Below, piece by piece: positions 17,417-27,500 of a stretch of DNA of 64,000 nt. The stretch spans positions 1 to 64,000 of the forward strand of contig JANYHK010000120.1 in NCBI GenBank assembly GCA_025359105.1, given 5' to 3'. The translations under genes and the position numbers were made by a program. Position 1 is the stretch's first letter, and each line of letters starts with the position of its first letter. Below the pieces are notes generated by a model. The model was given only the letters and a program-made list of their open reading frames with translations, did not search any database and was not told the DNA's origin. The stretch is from Myxococcales bacterium. GTDB taxonomy: Bacteria > Myxococcota_A > Polyangia > Polyangiales > Polyangiaceae.

Positions 17417-19864
17417 ATGGCCGCGGAAACGGAAACGGACGAGCTTCTGCCCGTCATCGTGGCGGAGCTCGACGACGAGGCGGCGCGCGAGATGCTCGAG
17501 GCCGTCGCCGCGGCCGAAGGTGAGATCTGCGTGCCGCTGACGAGCGCGCCCGTCGACGGCTCGCGCCACGTGCTCGAGGTCTACACCCCGGACTCGCCCG
17601 AGCCACTCCTCTTGGCCGCGCATCCGCTCGGGCCGCCCACCGAGAACGGGTTCCTGCTGCGCCTGGCCCCTTTCTCCGCTCCCTCGAGCCGTCGCGTGCG
17701 GGCCAGCTCGCCCGGAGGCGCGCCGCCGCCACTGCGCTCGCGCTTCCCCACCGCGAACAAGAAGCTCACCGCCGGTCACACGGCGTCGTTGTCGCCGGGA
17801 GCCGACACGCCGGCAACCCACGTCGGTCGCCTCCTCGCAGGCAAGCTTCGGCTCGACAGCCTGGTCGGTTCGGGTGGAATGGGCGTCGTCTACCGGGCCA
17901 CCCACCTCGGCCTCAACATGGCCGTCGCGGTGAAGGTCCTGCACGACCGGCTCCAGCGCGATCTCGATTTTTGCCGCCGCTTTCACGCCGAGGCGCTCGC
18001 GGCGAGCCGCCTCGATCACCAGAACCTCACGCGCGTGCTCGACTTCGGGCAAGAGGAGGACGGCCTCGTCTACATCGCGATGGAGTTCCTCGCCGGCGAG
18101 GACCTGCGCTCGGTCATCGCGCGCGACGGGAACCTCTCTCCGCGTCGCGCGGCGCAGACGCTCATCCAGGTGACGCTCGGCCTGACGCAGATGCACACGC
18201 GAGGCATGGTCCACCGCGATCTGAAGCCCGACAACGTGGTGCTCGTTCGCGGCGAGGACGAGGACGGCAAGCCGATGGAGATCGTGAAGCTCTGCGACTT
18301 CGGCATCGCCGTGGCGAACGGCGCGTCCGGTGAGATCGTCGGTACGCCGGACTACATGTCCCCCGAGCAATGCCGGGGGGGCGAGCTCGACGCGCGCGCT
18401 GACGTCTACGCGTGCGGCGTGATGCTCTACGAGATGGTGAGCGGGCATGCGCCGTTCGAAGGGGACGACGTGATGCTCATCGTCGCGCAGCAGCTCACGG
18501 CGGAGCCAAAGCTGGACGGCGTGGATCCGCGCGTGGCCGCGGTCGTGCGCAAGGCCATGAACAAGGACCCCGCCGAGCGCTACCAGAGCGCACGCGATCT
18601 CCGCCACGCCCTGCGCGAGCTGCTCGTCGCGCCCGCCACCGCCGCTGCGCAGGCGCCGCAGCCGCCGCCCCTGCCGCCTGCGTCGAGGCGTGGCGCTGCG
18701 CAGCAGCCCGATTGGCTCGAAGGGCCGCAGAGCTCCGGGCAGTACGTCGCCGCGGGGCCTCCCTCCGGTCAGTTTGCGGCCGTGAGCGTCGCATCGCGCG
18801 CGGCGTCGAGCACGAGCAGCACGCTGCAGACCGATCCCTCGCGGTTCCTCTCGCAGCTCGTGGACACGACGGATCCCTCCAAGTTCGCCGTAGCGTGCGC
18901 GCAGCTCGAGGACGTGGTCCCCATCCTCGCAGTGCGCGGACATACCGCGATGCTCTGGCGTGTCCGAAGCACGCTTGGCCTCATCGCCGCCGAGGGCCCG
19001 CCGCTCCCCGGTACGCGCCCGGCGAGCGCGGCGCGTGTCCTGCAACTCCTGAAGGACGGCACGGTGCTCGGTCCCGCGGCGGAAGAGGTCCTGCGCGAGG
19101 CGACTCCGTCCCGTGAGGCGCGCGGTCTCTTGCTCGCCGACGGAGTCGCCGGGGCATACGCGCTGTACGGCGTCCGCGTGAGGGCCGCCGCTTCGCCGGA
19201 GGTTCGACTCCGCTTCGTAGAGGCCCTGAAGGAGATCGGGCAGGCGTCTTGGCCGCTCCTTCGCGCGGCGCTCGAGCGGCTTTCCAAGGAGTCCTCGGCG
19301 GCCGCCACGCAAGTCACCGAAGATCTCCTCGCAGCAGTTCCCTCCGCGGTCGACGACGCCGGCGGTCACGCCGTCTCGCTCCACCTTCGAAGCCCGAGCA
19401 CGGAGGTGCGCCGCGCGGCGGTCGCCGCCCTCGCGCGCGCGTGGGGTGAGCGCGCGCGTCCCCTCTTCGTCGCGCTCCTGCAGGACGCGGACGAAGGCGT
19501 GCGCTTCGCGGTGCTCGCGACGCTCAAGGCTTCCGGCTCGCTCGATGTCGAGGTAGTGCGCCGCCTCGCCGCCCTGGTCGGCAGGGATCCGCGCGCGAGC
19601 GCCGCGCTCCGCACGCAGGCCGCGCTCGCCCTGGGTCGCGCCGCCGGCGCTGGCCGGGAGGCGGCCCTGGAGTTCTTGAACGCCTTCGTCACGAAGGCGC
19701 CGGCACAGAACCCGTCGCAAGAGGAGGTGCTCCTCGCCGCGGCACAGTCGCTCGTCGCGCTCGGTGGCGAGGACGCGCCCGGGCGGGTCAGCCTGCGCGC
19801 CGCCGGTGAACCTTCGACCTTGCGCAGGCGCCTCCTCGACATCACCCGCGCTCCGAAGATCTGA
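17417..19864 (+). CDS. Serine/threonine protein kinase with HEAT-like repeats
   Basis: An 815-residue kinase. An N-terminal region of about 130 residues (acidic, no known domain) precedes the kinase domain at about 145-405. It has GSGGMGVVY (from about 150), VAVKVL, HRDLKPDN (about 265-272) and DFG (about 293-295), so all catalytic residues are present. A Pro/Gln/Ser linker follows, then an Ala/Leu-rich helical region (about 520-800) with repeating units such as STEVRRAAVAALARAWGE and DEGVRFAVLATLKASG, which look like HEAT repeats. I see no transmembrane helix, whereas many bacterial kinases of this type have one. The ATG at 17417 was chosen because the upstream frame is Cys/Arg-rich non-coding-like sequence. 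Confidence 0.9.
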   Translation: MAAETETDELLPVIVAELDDEAAREMLEAVAAAEGEICVPLTSAPVDGSRHVLEVYTPDSPEPLLLAAHPLGPPTENGFLLRLAPFSAPSSRRVRASSPGGAPPPLRSRFPTANKKLTAGHTASLSPGADTPATHVGRLLAGKLRLDSLVGSGGMGVVYRATHLGLNMAVAVKVLHDRLQRDLDFCRRFHAEALAASRLDHQNLTRVLDFGQEEDGLVYIAMEFLAGEDLRSVIARDGNLSPRRAAQTLIQVTLGLTQMHTRGMVHRDLKPDNVVLVRGEDEDGKPMEIVKLCDFGIAVANGASGEIVGTPDYMSPEQCRGGELDARADVYACGVMLYEMVSGHAPFEGDDVMLIVAQQLTAEPKLDGVDPRVAAVVRKAMNKDPAERYQSARDLRHALRELLVAPATAAAQAPQPPPLPPASRRGAAQQPDWLEGPQSSGQYVAAGPPSGQFAAVSVASRAASSTSSTLQTDPSRFLSQLVDTTDPSKFAVACAQLEDVVPILAVRGHTAMLWRVRSTLGLIAAEGPPLPGTRPASAARVLQLLKDGTVLGPAAEEVLREATPSREARGLLLADGVAGAYALYGVRVRAAASPEVRLRFVEALKEIGQASWPLLRAALERLSKESSAAATQVTEDLLAAVPSAVDDAGGHAVSLHLRSPSTEVRRAAVAALARAWGERARPLFVALLQDADEGVRFAVLATLKASGSLDVEVVRRLAALVGRDPRASAALRTQAALALGRAAGAGREAALEFLNAFVTKAPAQNPSQEEVLLAAAQSLVALGGEDAPGRVSLRAAGEPSTLRRRLLDITRAPKI

Positions 19865-19951
19865 GTCAGCGGGCCCTGGGGCGTTCAGACGCGGTGCACG
19901 GGTGACTCATCCCGGTGGGCCGGGCGGGATCCGCATCGCGGCCAGACATGC

Positions 19952-20010
19952 TCGTAACTGTATGAAGTTACGAATTAGTTACGTTGGCCGGGTTTCTGCA
20001 CACATGTGCA
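19952..20010. promoter_or_regulatory. Inverted repeats upstream of the 20060 lipoprotein gene
   Basis: An AT-richer patch in the 195-base gap between the kinase and the next lipoprotein gene. TCGTAAC and GTTACGA form 7-base arms around an 8-base spacer (19952-19973), and a third GTTACG follows at 19978-19983. A second perfect inverted repeat, TGCACA-CA-TGTGCA, lies at 19997-20010. Direct symmetry of this kind 50-100 bases before a start codon suggests regulator binding, but no regulator is identifiable. The rest of the gap holds nothing else I can name. Confidence 0.4.
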
Positions 20011-20059
20011 CCAAAGTAGGCGCCATATGTCCGTTGCCGCCGTCCGCGAGAGGAACCCG

Positions 20060-21931
20060 ATGCTCCGTCACTGCTTCCAGATCGCCCTCATCTCCGCTGC
20101 GCTCCTCCCCGCTGCCGCGGGAATCGGCGGCTGCTCGTCCGACGTCGGCCCGTCCGAGGACGGCGCCGACGCGCTCGCCGTCGAGCCGGGCCCCGCGGAC
20201 GTGCCAGGCGCGGCGACCGAGGTCTGGAAGGTCACGAACAAGTGGACCGATCGCACCGCCGCCGGCAAGACGTACGAAGAGGACTTCGTCGACTGGGTCA
20301 CGAGCCTCCGCCGCATCACGGCGACGCGCTACGGCGAGACGCTGGAGATCGTCACGCCCCCCGGCGCGCCTTACACGCGCTCGCTCCCCGCGCCGACGCT
20401 CGAGTGCGCCGACACGGCGCTCTTCCTTCGCGTCGCGTACTCGTCGCTCAACCACCTGCCGTTCTACGTGAAGTCGGGTGACCTCTACGCCGGACACTTC
20501 GGGATCGTGCACAGGGACGGCTCGCCGCACGCGCTCGGCGCGAGCTTCCGCACCGCGTACAAAGACTACGAGGGGCAGTACGCCGACGGCCAGCCGTGGC
20601 CCTCGGATGGGAAGTTGCGCGCGAAGCACGCCTCCTACGGCAGCGGCGACGAGACCTTCGTCGAGGTGACGCCCGGCGTGAAGGGCGGCGACGGCGCGTG
20701 GTTCGACGAGTTCTTCCTGAACAAGCGCGTCGGCCATTTCCTCCTCACGCTCGTCGATCTCTTCGGCAGCACGAACCTGGCGCAGGAGGGCAACCTCTTC
20801 CACATCAAGCCGGAGGCGACGCGCCCGGGCGACGCGCTCCTCCACCGCCACGGCAAGTACGCGCCGATCGGCCACACCCTCTTCGTTTACCAGGTGCGTC
20901 ACCCGACGCAGGAGCGCGCCGAGATCGAGGTCGTCTCCGGCTCGATGCCCGCGCGCCAGGCGTCGTGGGCGCCGCACTACGACTCCCGCAACTATTTCAT
21001 CTCCGACGAGGGCGGCGGCGACAAGATCGTCCCCGAGTGCCGCGCGGACTACTCGATCGACTGGAACGACCAGACGCGCTGCACCAAGGAGCTAGGCACG
21101 ATCGCGAAGCCTGCGAGCGGCCAGTGCACCGCGCCGTACGAGAAGCACCCCTGGGACGACACCAAGTGCATCAAGTACGCGGTCGTCCCCGCCGAGCAGA
21201 CCAACCTCCGCAACCTGGGCGGCGGCATCCGTCGCTTCCGGACGCCGGTCCTGACGGGCGGGCGCTGGAACAACATCGTGCCGGCGAGCGCGACCAGCGT
21301 GTACATCCCCGACACCGACGGGGAGACGATCGGCAAGCGCCCCAAGCAGTTCGAGCGGATCCTGTCGCTCGGCACGCCCGAGCAGCGCAAGGCGGCCGCG
21401 CTCGCCAACATCGGGAGCGATCGCGACTACATCAGGACCGCGCCGTCGACGTGCTCGAAGCGCACCGCGCGCGAGGACGCGTTCCAGGAGCTCTACGCCG
21501 CGTACTCCGACCTCGGCGAGTTCGACCACGCCAAGATCGACAAGGACAACCGCAAGCTCGAGGACTACGTCTTCGCCGAGCTCGACTACGACAGCAGCAA
21601 GACGTGCTGCTGGAACAGCACGAAGCCCGAGCACTTCGAGACGATCATGCAGTGGGCGCAAGCGGAGCTCACGAAGGCCTCTGCCAGCGGCACGTGCGTC
21701 GCGCCGCCGGTGTTCGATGCGTCGGGCGCGGGCGACGGCTACGATCGTATCCGCACCTTCGCGACGTCGAAGAACCTGCCGTTCCCCGCGGCGTGGACCG
21801 AGGACGAGCCGTGCCGCGCAAAGGCCGTGCAGCAGGACACCGTCACGCCCCGCGCGAAGGGCATCGACTACTGCGCCGCCAACGCGCCGGCGGCGCCGGT
21901 GCCGCCGGCTCCGACGCCGGTGACGCCCTGA
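20060..21931 (+). CDS. Lipoprotein with possible NlpC/P60-like Cys-His pair
   Basis: A 623-residue lipoprotein. The start ATG at 20060 follows a GAGAGGAA ribosome-binding site and gives a signal ending in G-I-G-G-C (Cys25). Two motifs recall papain-fold amidases of the NlpC/P60 or CHAP type: L-E-C-A-D-T-A-L-F-L-R with Cys116 at the start of a helix, and R-P-G-D-A-L-L followed about 15 residues later by I-G-H-T-L-F-V with His272. The distance is longer than in a minimal NlpC domain, so this is inference. The C-terminal 300 residues are soluble, with scattered cysteines, and end in an Ala/Pro tail. No family name can be given with confidence. Confidence 0.6.
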   Translation: MLRHCFQIALISAALLPAAAGIGGCSSDVGPSEDGADALAVEPGPADVPGAATEVWKVTNKWTDRTAAGKTYEEDFVDWVTSLRRITATRYGETLEIVTPPGAPYTRSLPAPTLECADTALFLRVAYSSLNHLPFYVKSGDLYAGHFGIVHRDGSPHALGASFRTAYKDYEGQYADGQPWPSDGKLRAKHASYGSGDETFVEVTPGVKGGDGAWFDEFFLNKRVGHFLLTLVDLFGSTNLAQEGNLFHIKPEATRPGDALLHRHGKYAPIGHTLFVYQVRHPTQERAEIEVVSGSMPARQASWAPHYDSRNYFISDEGGGDKIVPECRADYSIDWNDQTRCTKELGTIAKPASGQCTAPYEKHPWDDTKCIKYAVVPAEQTNLRNLGGGIRRFRTPVLTGGRWNNIVPASATSVYIPDTDGETIGKRPKQFERILSLGTPEQRKAAALANIGSDRDYIRTAPSTCSKRTAREDAFQELYAAYSDLGEFDHAKIDKDNRKLEDYVFAELDYDSSKTCCWNSTKPEHFETIMQWAQAELTKASASGTCVAPPVFDASGAGDGYDRIRTFATSKNLPFPAAWTEDEPCRAKAVQQDTVTPRAKGIDYCAANAPAAPVPPAPTPVTP

Positions 21932-22173
21932 GGGGCGCGCCCACCAAGCCCTTGTCGAGCCGGAACCCGCCACCTCACGCTGCTCGAGCATTGTGAGAGT
22001 GACGTGTCGAGGAGCGTGAGCGCGTCCCCTGACGCCTGTGTCACGAATGCCGTGGCGAAAAGGCGCCGGGGCGTGCGCGGGTCGGCGGAAACTCCAAGAA
22101 TTCGCGAGATCGCGTGGTGGTTTGGTCGTTGCACTGCACGTCGCGTCGTCTCATCCAGAAGGAGTCCCCTCCA

Positions 22174-23061
22174 ATGCGTCGAGCCACCTTTCTCCTCGCC
22201 GTCGCCCTCGCAGCCACCCCCATCCTGCTCGCCGCGACCGAGGCGCGCGCGGGCCTCGACGCGTGCGGCAACATCGACGTGCACGCCGACGCGAAGTGCA
22301 CGGTCGTCGCGCAAGGCGGGTGCACCGCGCAGTGCACGCCCGTCAAGTTCGAAGCGGCGTGTGCCGGCAAGCTCGAGACGACGTGCAACGGGCAGTGCAC
22401 GGCGACCGCCGACGTGGCGTGCTCGGGAGGTTGCACCGCGGACTGCAGCGCGAAGTGCCAGGCAAACCCCGGGACCTACGACTGCGCCGGGAGCTGCAAC
22501 GCGTCGTGCGAGGCCGACTGCACGGGGAAGTGCTCGGCGAGCACCACCGACGGCGGCGCGCAGGCCGACTGCCAAGCCTCCTGCAAGGCGACGTGCGGCG
22601 GCCACTGTGACGTGAGCTGCAAGGGCACGCCGCCGAGCGCCACGTGCGACGCGAAGTGCAAAGCGAGCTGCGACGGATCGTGCTCGGGCAAGGCCAACAT
22701 CGACTGCCAGGTGAGCTGCCAGTCGAAGGGCTACGTGCAGTGCAAGACCGATCTCCAAGGCGGGTGCACCGCGCAGTGCCAGAAGCCCGAGGGGGCGCTC
22801 TTCTGCGATGGCAACTACGTCGACACCGGCAACAACCTGCAAAACTGCATCGACGCGCTGAACGCGATCCTCAAGGTGAAGGTCGACGCGAGCGCGAGCT
22901 GTAGCGGCAACACGTGCCAGGCGCAGGCGAAGGCGTCGGCGACCTGCGCGGCCGCGCCGGGCGAACCGGCCCCCATCGGCGGCGGGATGCTCGCCGCGGG
23001 GCTCGGAATCGCCGCGATCACCGCCGCCCGACGCCGCGCCGCGAAGCGACGCGCGGCCTGA
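22174..23061 (+). CDS. Cys-repeat surface protein with C-terminal sorting-like tail
   Basis: A 295-residue exported protein. An AGAAGGAG ribosome-binding site precedes ATG 22174. The signal peptide is about 24 residues, ending near EARA. Residues 28 to about 250 contain about 35 cysteines, many spaced C-x3-C in runs such as CSGGCTADCSAKC, CAGSCNASCEADCTGKC and CDAKCKASCDGSC. The C-terminus is GGGMLAAGLGIAAITAARRR plus more basic residues: a Gly-rich turn, one transmembrane helix and an Arg cluster. That order resembles MYXO-CTERM or other C-terminal sorting tags, but the Gly-Cys motif typical of MYXO-CTERM is not visible. It is likely surface-anchored. Confidence 0.75.
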   Translation: MRRATFLLAVALAATPILLAATEARAGLDACGNIDVHADAKCTVVAQGGCTAQCTPVKFEAACAGKLETTCNGQCTATADVACSGGCTADCSAKCQANPGTYDCAGSCNASCEADCTGKCSASTTDGGAQADCQASCKATCGGHCDVSCKGTPPSATCDAKCKASCDGSCSGKANIDCQVSCQSKGYVQCKTDLQGGCTAQCQKPEGALFCDGNYVDTGNNLQNCIDALNAILKVKVDASASCSGNTCQAQAKASATCAAAPGEPAPIGGGMLAAGLGIAAITAARRRAAKRRAA

Positions 23062-23090
23062 CGACTGGACCTTGGTGGACCTCCGGCGCG

Positions 23091-23930
23091 TCAAGGCGCG
23101 TCGACGAGGACGATCGCGATACCGCCGAGCACGGCGACGCTCGACAGGAGCAGGCGCGCCGTCGCGGGCTCGTGAAGAAACGCGATGCCGCCGAGCGTTG
23201 CGAGCACCGGAACGCAGAGCTGCACAGTGGCGGCGGTGGTGGCCTTGAGACCCTTGAGCGCCGCGTACCACACGACGTAGCCGCACCCCGACGTGAGCGC
23301 GCCGCTCGCGACCGCCCACATGACACCGTCGCGGTCGAACGAGCACCACGGCGCCGTCGCGGCGCAGAGGGCGAGCGCCGGCAGGACCGCGCGTGCGAAG
23401 TTCCCAGCGGTGACGCGCGTGGGATCGCCGGCGCCGCGTCCGCGCACCGAGTACCCGCCCCACGCGACGCCGGCCGCGAGCATGAGGAGCGCGCTCTGCC
23501 ATGGGGGCGCCGCGAGTCCGGGCAGGAGCAGCGCGACGAGGCCGAGCGCGGCGATCGTCAGGCCGGCCCCCTTCCGGAGCCCGATGCGCTCGCCGCGCGC
23601 CAGCCCCACGCCGATCATCGTGGCCTGCACGGCGCCGAACAGCAGCAGCGCGCCGGTCGCCGCAGTCAGACCCACGTACGCGAACGAGAACGCCGCCGCA
23701 TACGCGAAGAGCGCCAGCGCCGACGTCCAGCTTCCGGCACCGGCCTTTGGAGACGCGGCCGCCCCGCGCACGAGCAGAGCGAGCACGATCGCGCCCGAGA
23801 CGATGCGCACCGCCGTGAAGGACGCCGCATCGATCCCAGTATGCCGAAGCGCCTGCCGGCAAATCAGCGAGTTGCCCGCAAAGGCGAGCATCGCGACGAC
23901 GGTGAGGAGAAGCGCCTTCTGACGAGCCAT
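23091..23930 (-). CDS. EamA/DMT family transporter
   Basis: A 279-residue integral membrane protein with about ten hydrophobic segments in two halves, as expected for the drug/metabolite transporter superfamily with two EamA domains. The N-terminus MARQKALLLTVVAMLAFAGN and the first-half loop FTAVRIVSGAIVLALL fit EamA proteins, which export amino acids, purines or other small metabolites. The substrate cannot be predicted. The second half begins near residue 140. It converges with the Cys-repeat gene, 29 bases apart. Confidence 0.85.
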   Translation of the reverse strand: MARQKALLLTVVAMLAFAGNSLICRQALRHTGIDAASFTAVRIVSGAIVLALLVRGAAASPKAGAGSWTSALALFAYAAAFSFAYVGLTAATGALLLFGAVQATMIGVGLARGERIGLRKGAGLTIAALGLVALLLPGLAAPPWQSALLMLAAGVAWGGYSVRGRGAGDPTRVTAGNFARAVLPALALCAATAPWCSFDRDGVMWAVASGALTSGCGYVVWYAALKGLKATTAATVQLCVPVLATLGGIAFLHEPATARLLLSSVAVLGGIAIVLVDAP

Positions 23931-23952
23931 GGTCCGTTCGTCATAGGATAGG

Positions 23953-24387
23953 TCACCGCGGACGCGCGATCTCGACGAGCAGCGCGTCGACGGCGAGCGG
24001 TTTGGTCAGGAACGCGTCGAAACCTGCCGCGAGCCCGCGTTCGCGGTCGCGAGTCTGCGCGTAGCCCGTGACCGCGATGAGGACGCAGCCGTTGGCACAG
24101 CTCGAGGACGGGCTTTCCGAAGCACTCGTCGTGGCGCTGCCCCATCATCGGTCGCGTCGCGTCGTTGTAGAGGAGCACCAGCTCCGGCCCCCAGAAGAGT
24201 TGGAGGGCGTCGGGCGATCCCAGGAGGATGCTGACGGCGGTGCGGAGCGACTGGGGCCAGTCCACCGGGTCTCTCCCAGGCTCGACCACGACCAGTCGGT
24301 CGCGCGAATCCGCGCGCCGACCTCGCCTCCGCCCACGAGGAAGCCCAACGCCGAAGGGGCACTGGCGCTGGTCACTGGTGACGTCAC
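23953..24387 (-). pseudogene. Remnant of a PAS-type hybrid histidine kinase
   Basis: Three pieces of one gene remain. From a GTG at 24387 the N-terminus reads ...GGGEVGARIRATDWSWSSLG, the typical start of PAS hybrid kinases. Near 24270 the frame shifts, and the next frame gives DWPQSLRTAVSILLGS, LFWGPELVLLYNDATRPMMG and ECFGKPVLEL, the usual PAS domain. Near 24100 there is a second shift and a large internal deletion, after which the third segment reads VLIAVTGYAQTRDRERG, FDAFLTKPLAVDALL and a stop at 23953, the end of a receiver domain. The HisKA and ATPase domains and most of the receiver are gone, so it cannot be functional. Confidence 0.85.
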
Positions 24388-24519
24388 TTGCTGAAGAGCT
24401 GCGACGTCCGTGCCACGCGAGCATCGAGCCTTGCGCTAGGGCGCGCGGCTCAAATTCGACAAAAAGCGCCACACTTTTCGCAGAATCGCCTCACCGTTTG
24501 GGTCCAGGCCGCGCGTGGG

Positions 24520-27500
24520 TCACGCGCCCGCGGTCTCGACCAGTCGCTCGAGGAGGACCTCGGCGGGATGGCGCGGCGAGAAGGCGCCGAAGCGGTGGGC
24601 CTGGCTGCGGCACGAGTACCCCGTCGCGAGCACGCGTGAGGGATCGTCGCGGGTCCAGCGCCCCCACGAGAGATCCCAGATCCCCTTCGACTCCTCGCGG
24701 TGAATTCTCTCGTGGCCGAAGGCCCCGCTCATTCCGCAGCAGCCCGTCGCGATCGCATCGAGGCGTAGGCCGAGGCGGCCGAAGACCTCGACCCACTGGT
24801 GCTGCGACGCCGGGGCGAGGGTCTTCTCGGTGCAATGGCCGAAGAGGCGGTACGGCTCCCGCGCTGGCGCAGCCGTCTCCTTCTTCGGGACGATCCGCGC
24901 GAGGAGCTCTTGGAGGAGCAGGACCTCGAAGCCGAGATCCCTCCCGAGCGCGTGCCGATACTCGTCGCGGTACGTCAGGCCGACGGCCGGCTCGATCGCC
25001 ACCAGCGTCGCGCCCGAGGCGGCAAGCTTCTCGAGGGCCGCCGCGGTGCGCCTCGCTTGCTTCTCGAACCGGCGGAGGAAGCCTTTGACGTGGAGCCCCT
25101 TGCCGTTCGGCACGTAGGGCGCAATGAGGACATCGCATCCGAGGCGCTCGAGGAGCTCTCGCACCTTGAGCACGAGCTCCGGCTCGTAGAAGCTCGTGAA
25201 CGCGTCTTGCACCAGGACGACGCGCGCCTTGTCGGGCGACGGTGGCGGTGACGCGGGTCCGAGCATCGGAATCCCCCGCCTCTCCAGCTCCTTCGTGAGG
25301 GCGCGAGGGGCGAGGAGCGGCGTGTCGACCAGGCCCGTGAGCCGGCCGAAGACCCGCTGGAAGATCCTCGAACCGAGGAAGAAGTTGAAGAGCCAGGGCG
25401 CGCGCGCCATCGCTTCGAGTGCGCCCTCGAGACCGGCCACGAGATGATCGCGCAGAGGCCGGAGGTAGCGCGAGTGGTAGCTCTCGAGGAACTCGCTACG
25501 AAACGCGGGGACGTCGACCTTCACCGGGCACTGCGTCGCGCACGCCTTGCATGCCAGGCACCCCTCCATGGCCCTGTGAACCTCGTGCGAGTAGTCGAAG
25601 GCGCCAAACGCCTTGCCGAGCGTGTGGACGATCCGGAGCGGCGCCATGAGCGCGCTCGGTCGCTGCGGGAGGCGGGCGCCCGCGTTCGAGAGCTGCCGAA
25701 GCCACTCGCGCATCACGCCCGCGCGCCCCTTCGGCGTATGGATCCGATCGCGCGTGATCTTGGAGGACGGGCACATCACGTGGTCGGGATCCCAGTGGAA
25801 GCACTGTCCGTTGCCGTTGCAGTCGATCGCGAGCGCGAACGTGTCCTGGGCGCGCCGCTCGATCTGGCGATCCTGTTGACCGCGCGTGGGCTGCTCGATC
25901 GTCGCCAAGCGCCGGCGTTTGCCGGTGGGCGTGGCGACCTTCCCGGGGTTCAGCCGATGGTCGGGATCGAAGAGCGTCTTGGTCGCCTCGATGTGCACGT
26001 ACAGATCGCCGAAGTGGAGGGGGCTGTATTCGGAGCGAAAGCCCTTGCCGTGCTCGCCCCAGATGACGCCGCCGTACTTCGTGCACAGCGCCGCGACCTG
26101 ATCGGAGATCCTCCGCACCCGCGCCTCGTCCTCTGGATCGCGCAGATCGAGCGCGGGCCTCACGTGCAGGCATCCGACGTCGACGTGGCCGAACATCCCA
26201 TACACGAGGCCCTCCGCGTCGAGGAGGGCGCGGAACTCGGCCACGTACTTGGAGAGCTTCTCGGGAGGGACGACGGTGTCCTCGACGAACGGGACCGGTT
26301 TGCGGCGGCCCTTCGTGTTCCCCAGGAGCCCCACGCCCTTGGCCCGAAGCTGCCAGAGCGCGTTGCGATCCGCGTCGTTCGCGGCGACGGAGACGGCGAG
26401 GGGCCAGCCCGGTTCGCCACGGTGCGCGTCGCACGCCGCGACGAGCGACGCCATCTTCGCCTCCACGTCGGCCGCGACCATGCCCTCGAACTCGACGAGG
26501 TTGATCGCCGCGGTCTTCGGCGCGGGCGCCGGCCGCGTCGGGAGATAGGCGGCGACGCTGGGGAAGATGATGTCCTCGCGCGCGAGATCCATGACGCGCT
26601 CGTCGACGGTCTCGATCGACGAGGGGTTCTGGGCGAGGACGATCTCCGCCGAGGCGAGCGCCGCGTCGAAGCTCCCGAACTCGAGGACGGCGAGACGTCG
26701 CGCCGTGGGGATGGGCACCACGCCGAGCCACGCCTTCGTCACGATGCCCAGCGTGCCCTCGGCGCCGGTGACGAGCCACTTGAGATCGAGCGTGCCCTCT
26801 TCCGGGTCCCACACGCGCTCCAGATTGTAGCCCGTCAAGAAGCGCGTGAGCCTCGGCAGCTTCGCGACGAAATCCGGTCGCACCCTCTCGGCCAGCGCGA
26901 GGACGGCACGCGGCAAGCGCTCGGCGAGCGGCGCATCCGTGTCCCACGCCGGGAGCGCCAGCACTTCGTCGCGACGCATCGGACGCGTCACGAGGACCGA
27001 GCCGTCGATCAAGACGACCTCGAGGGCGGCCACGTGCTGGGAGGTCTTCCCGTAGACGCGCGACCCCTGGCCGCTCGCGTCCGTCGAGATCATCCCGCCG
27101 AGCGTGGCGCGCGAGCTCGGCGAGAGGTTGGGCGCGAAGAACACCCCGTCCGGCGCGAGGTGGGCGTTCAGCTGATCGAGGACGACGCCGGGCTCGACCT
27201 CGATGCCATCCCCGTCGCGGGCCAGGATGCGCGTCATGTGCCGCCCGACGTCGACGATGAGCCCGGCCGTGAGCGACTGCCCGTTGGTGCCGGTCCCTCC
27301 GCCGCGCGCGGTCAAGGTGAGGCCGCGAAACGGCGCGGTCGCGGCGATGCGCATCAGCGTGACGACGTCGCCCTTCGTCTTCGGGTAGAGGATCGCCTGC
27401 GGGAGGATCTGGTAGATGGAGTTGTCCGTCGCCCCCACCACGCGAGTCGCAAGATCGTCGGCGAGATCGCCCGAGAAGCCCGCGCGCCTGACTTCGGCAA

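Noticed and set aside
15262..17457. Upstream extension of the beta-propeller frame to 1408 codons
   Set aside because: It runs antisense-frame through the S55 gene; the real start is the signal peptide at 15261.
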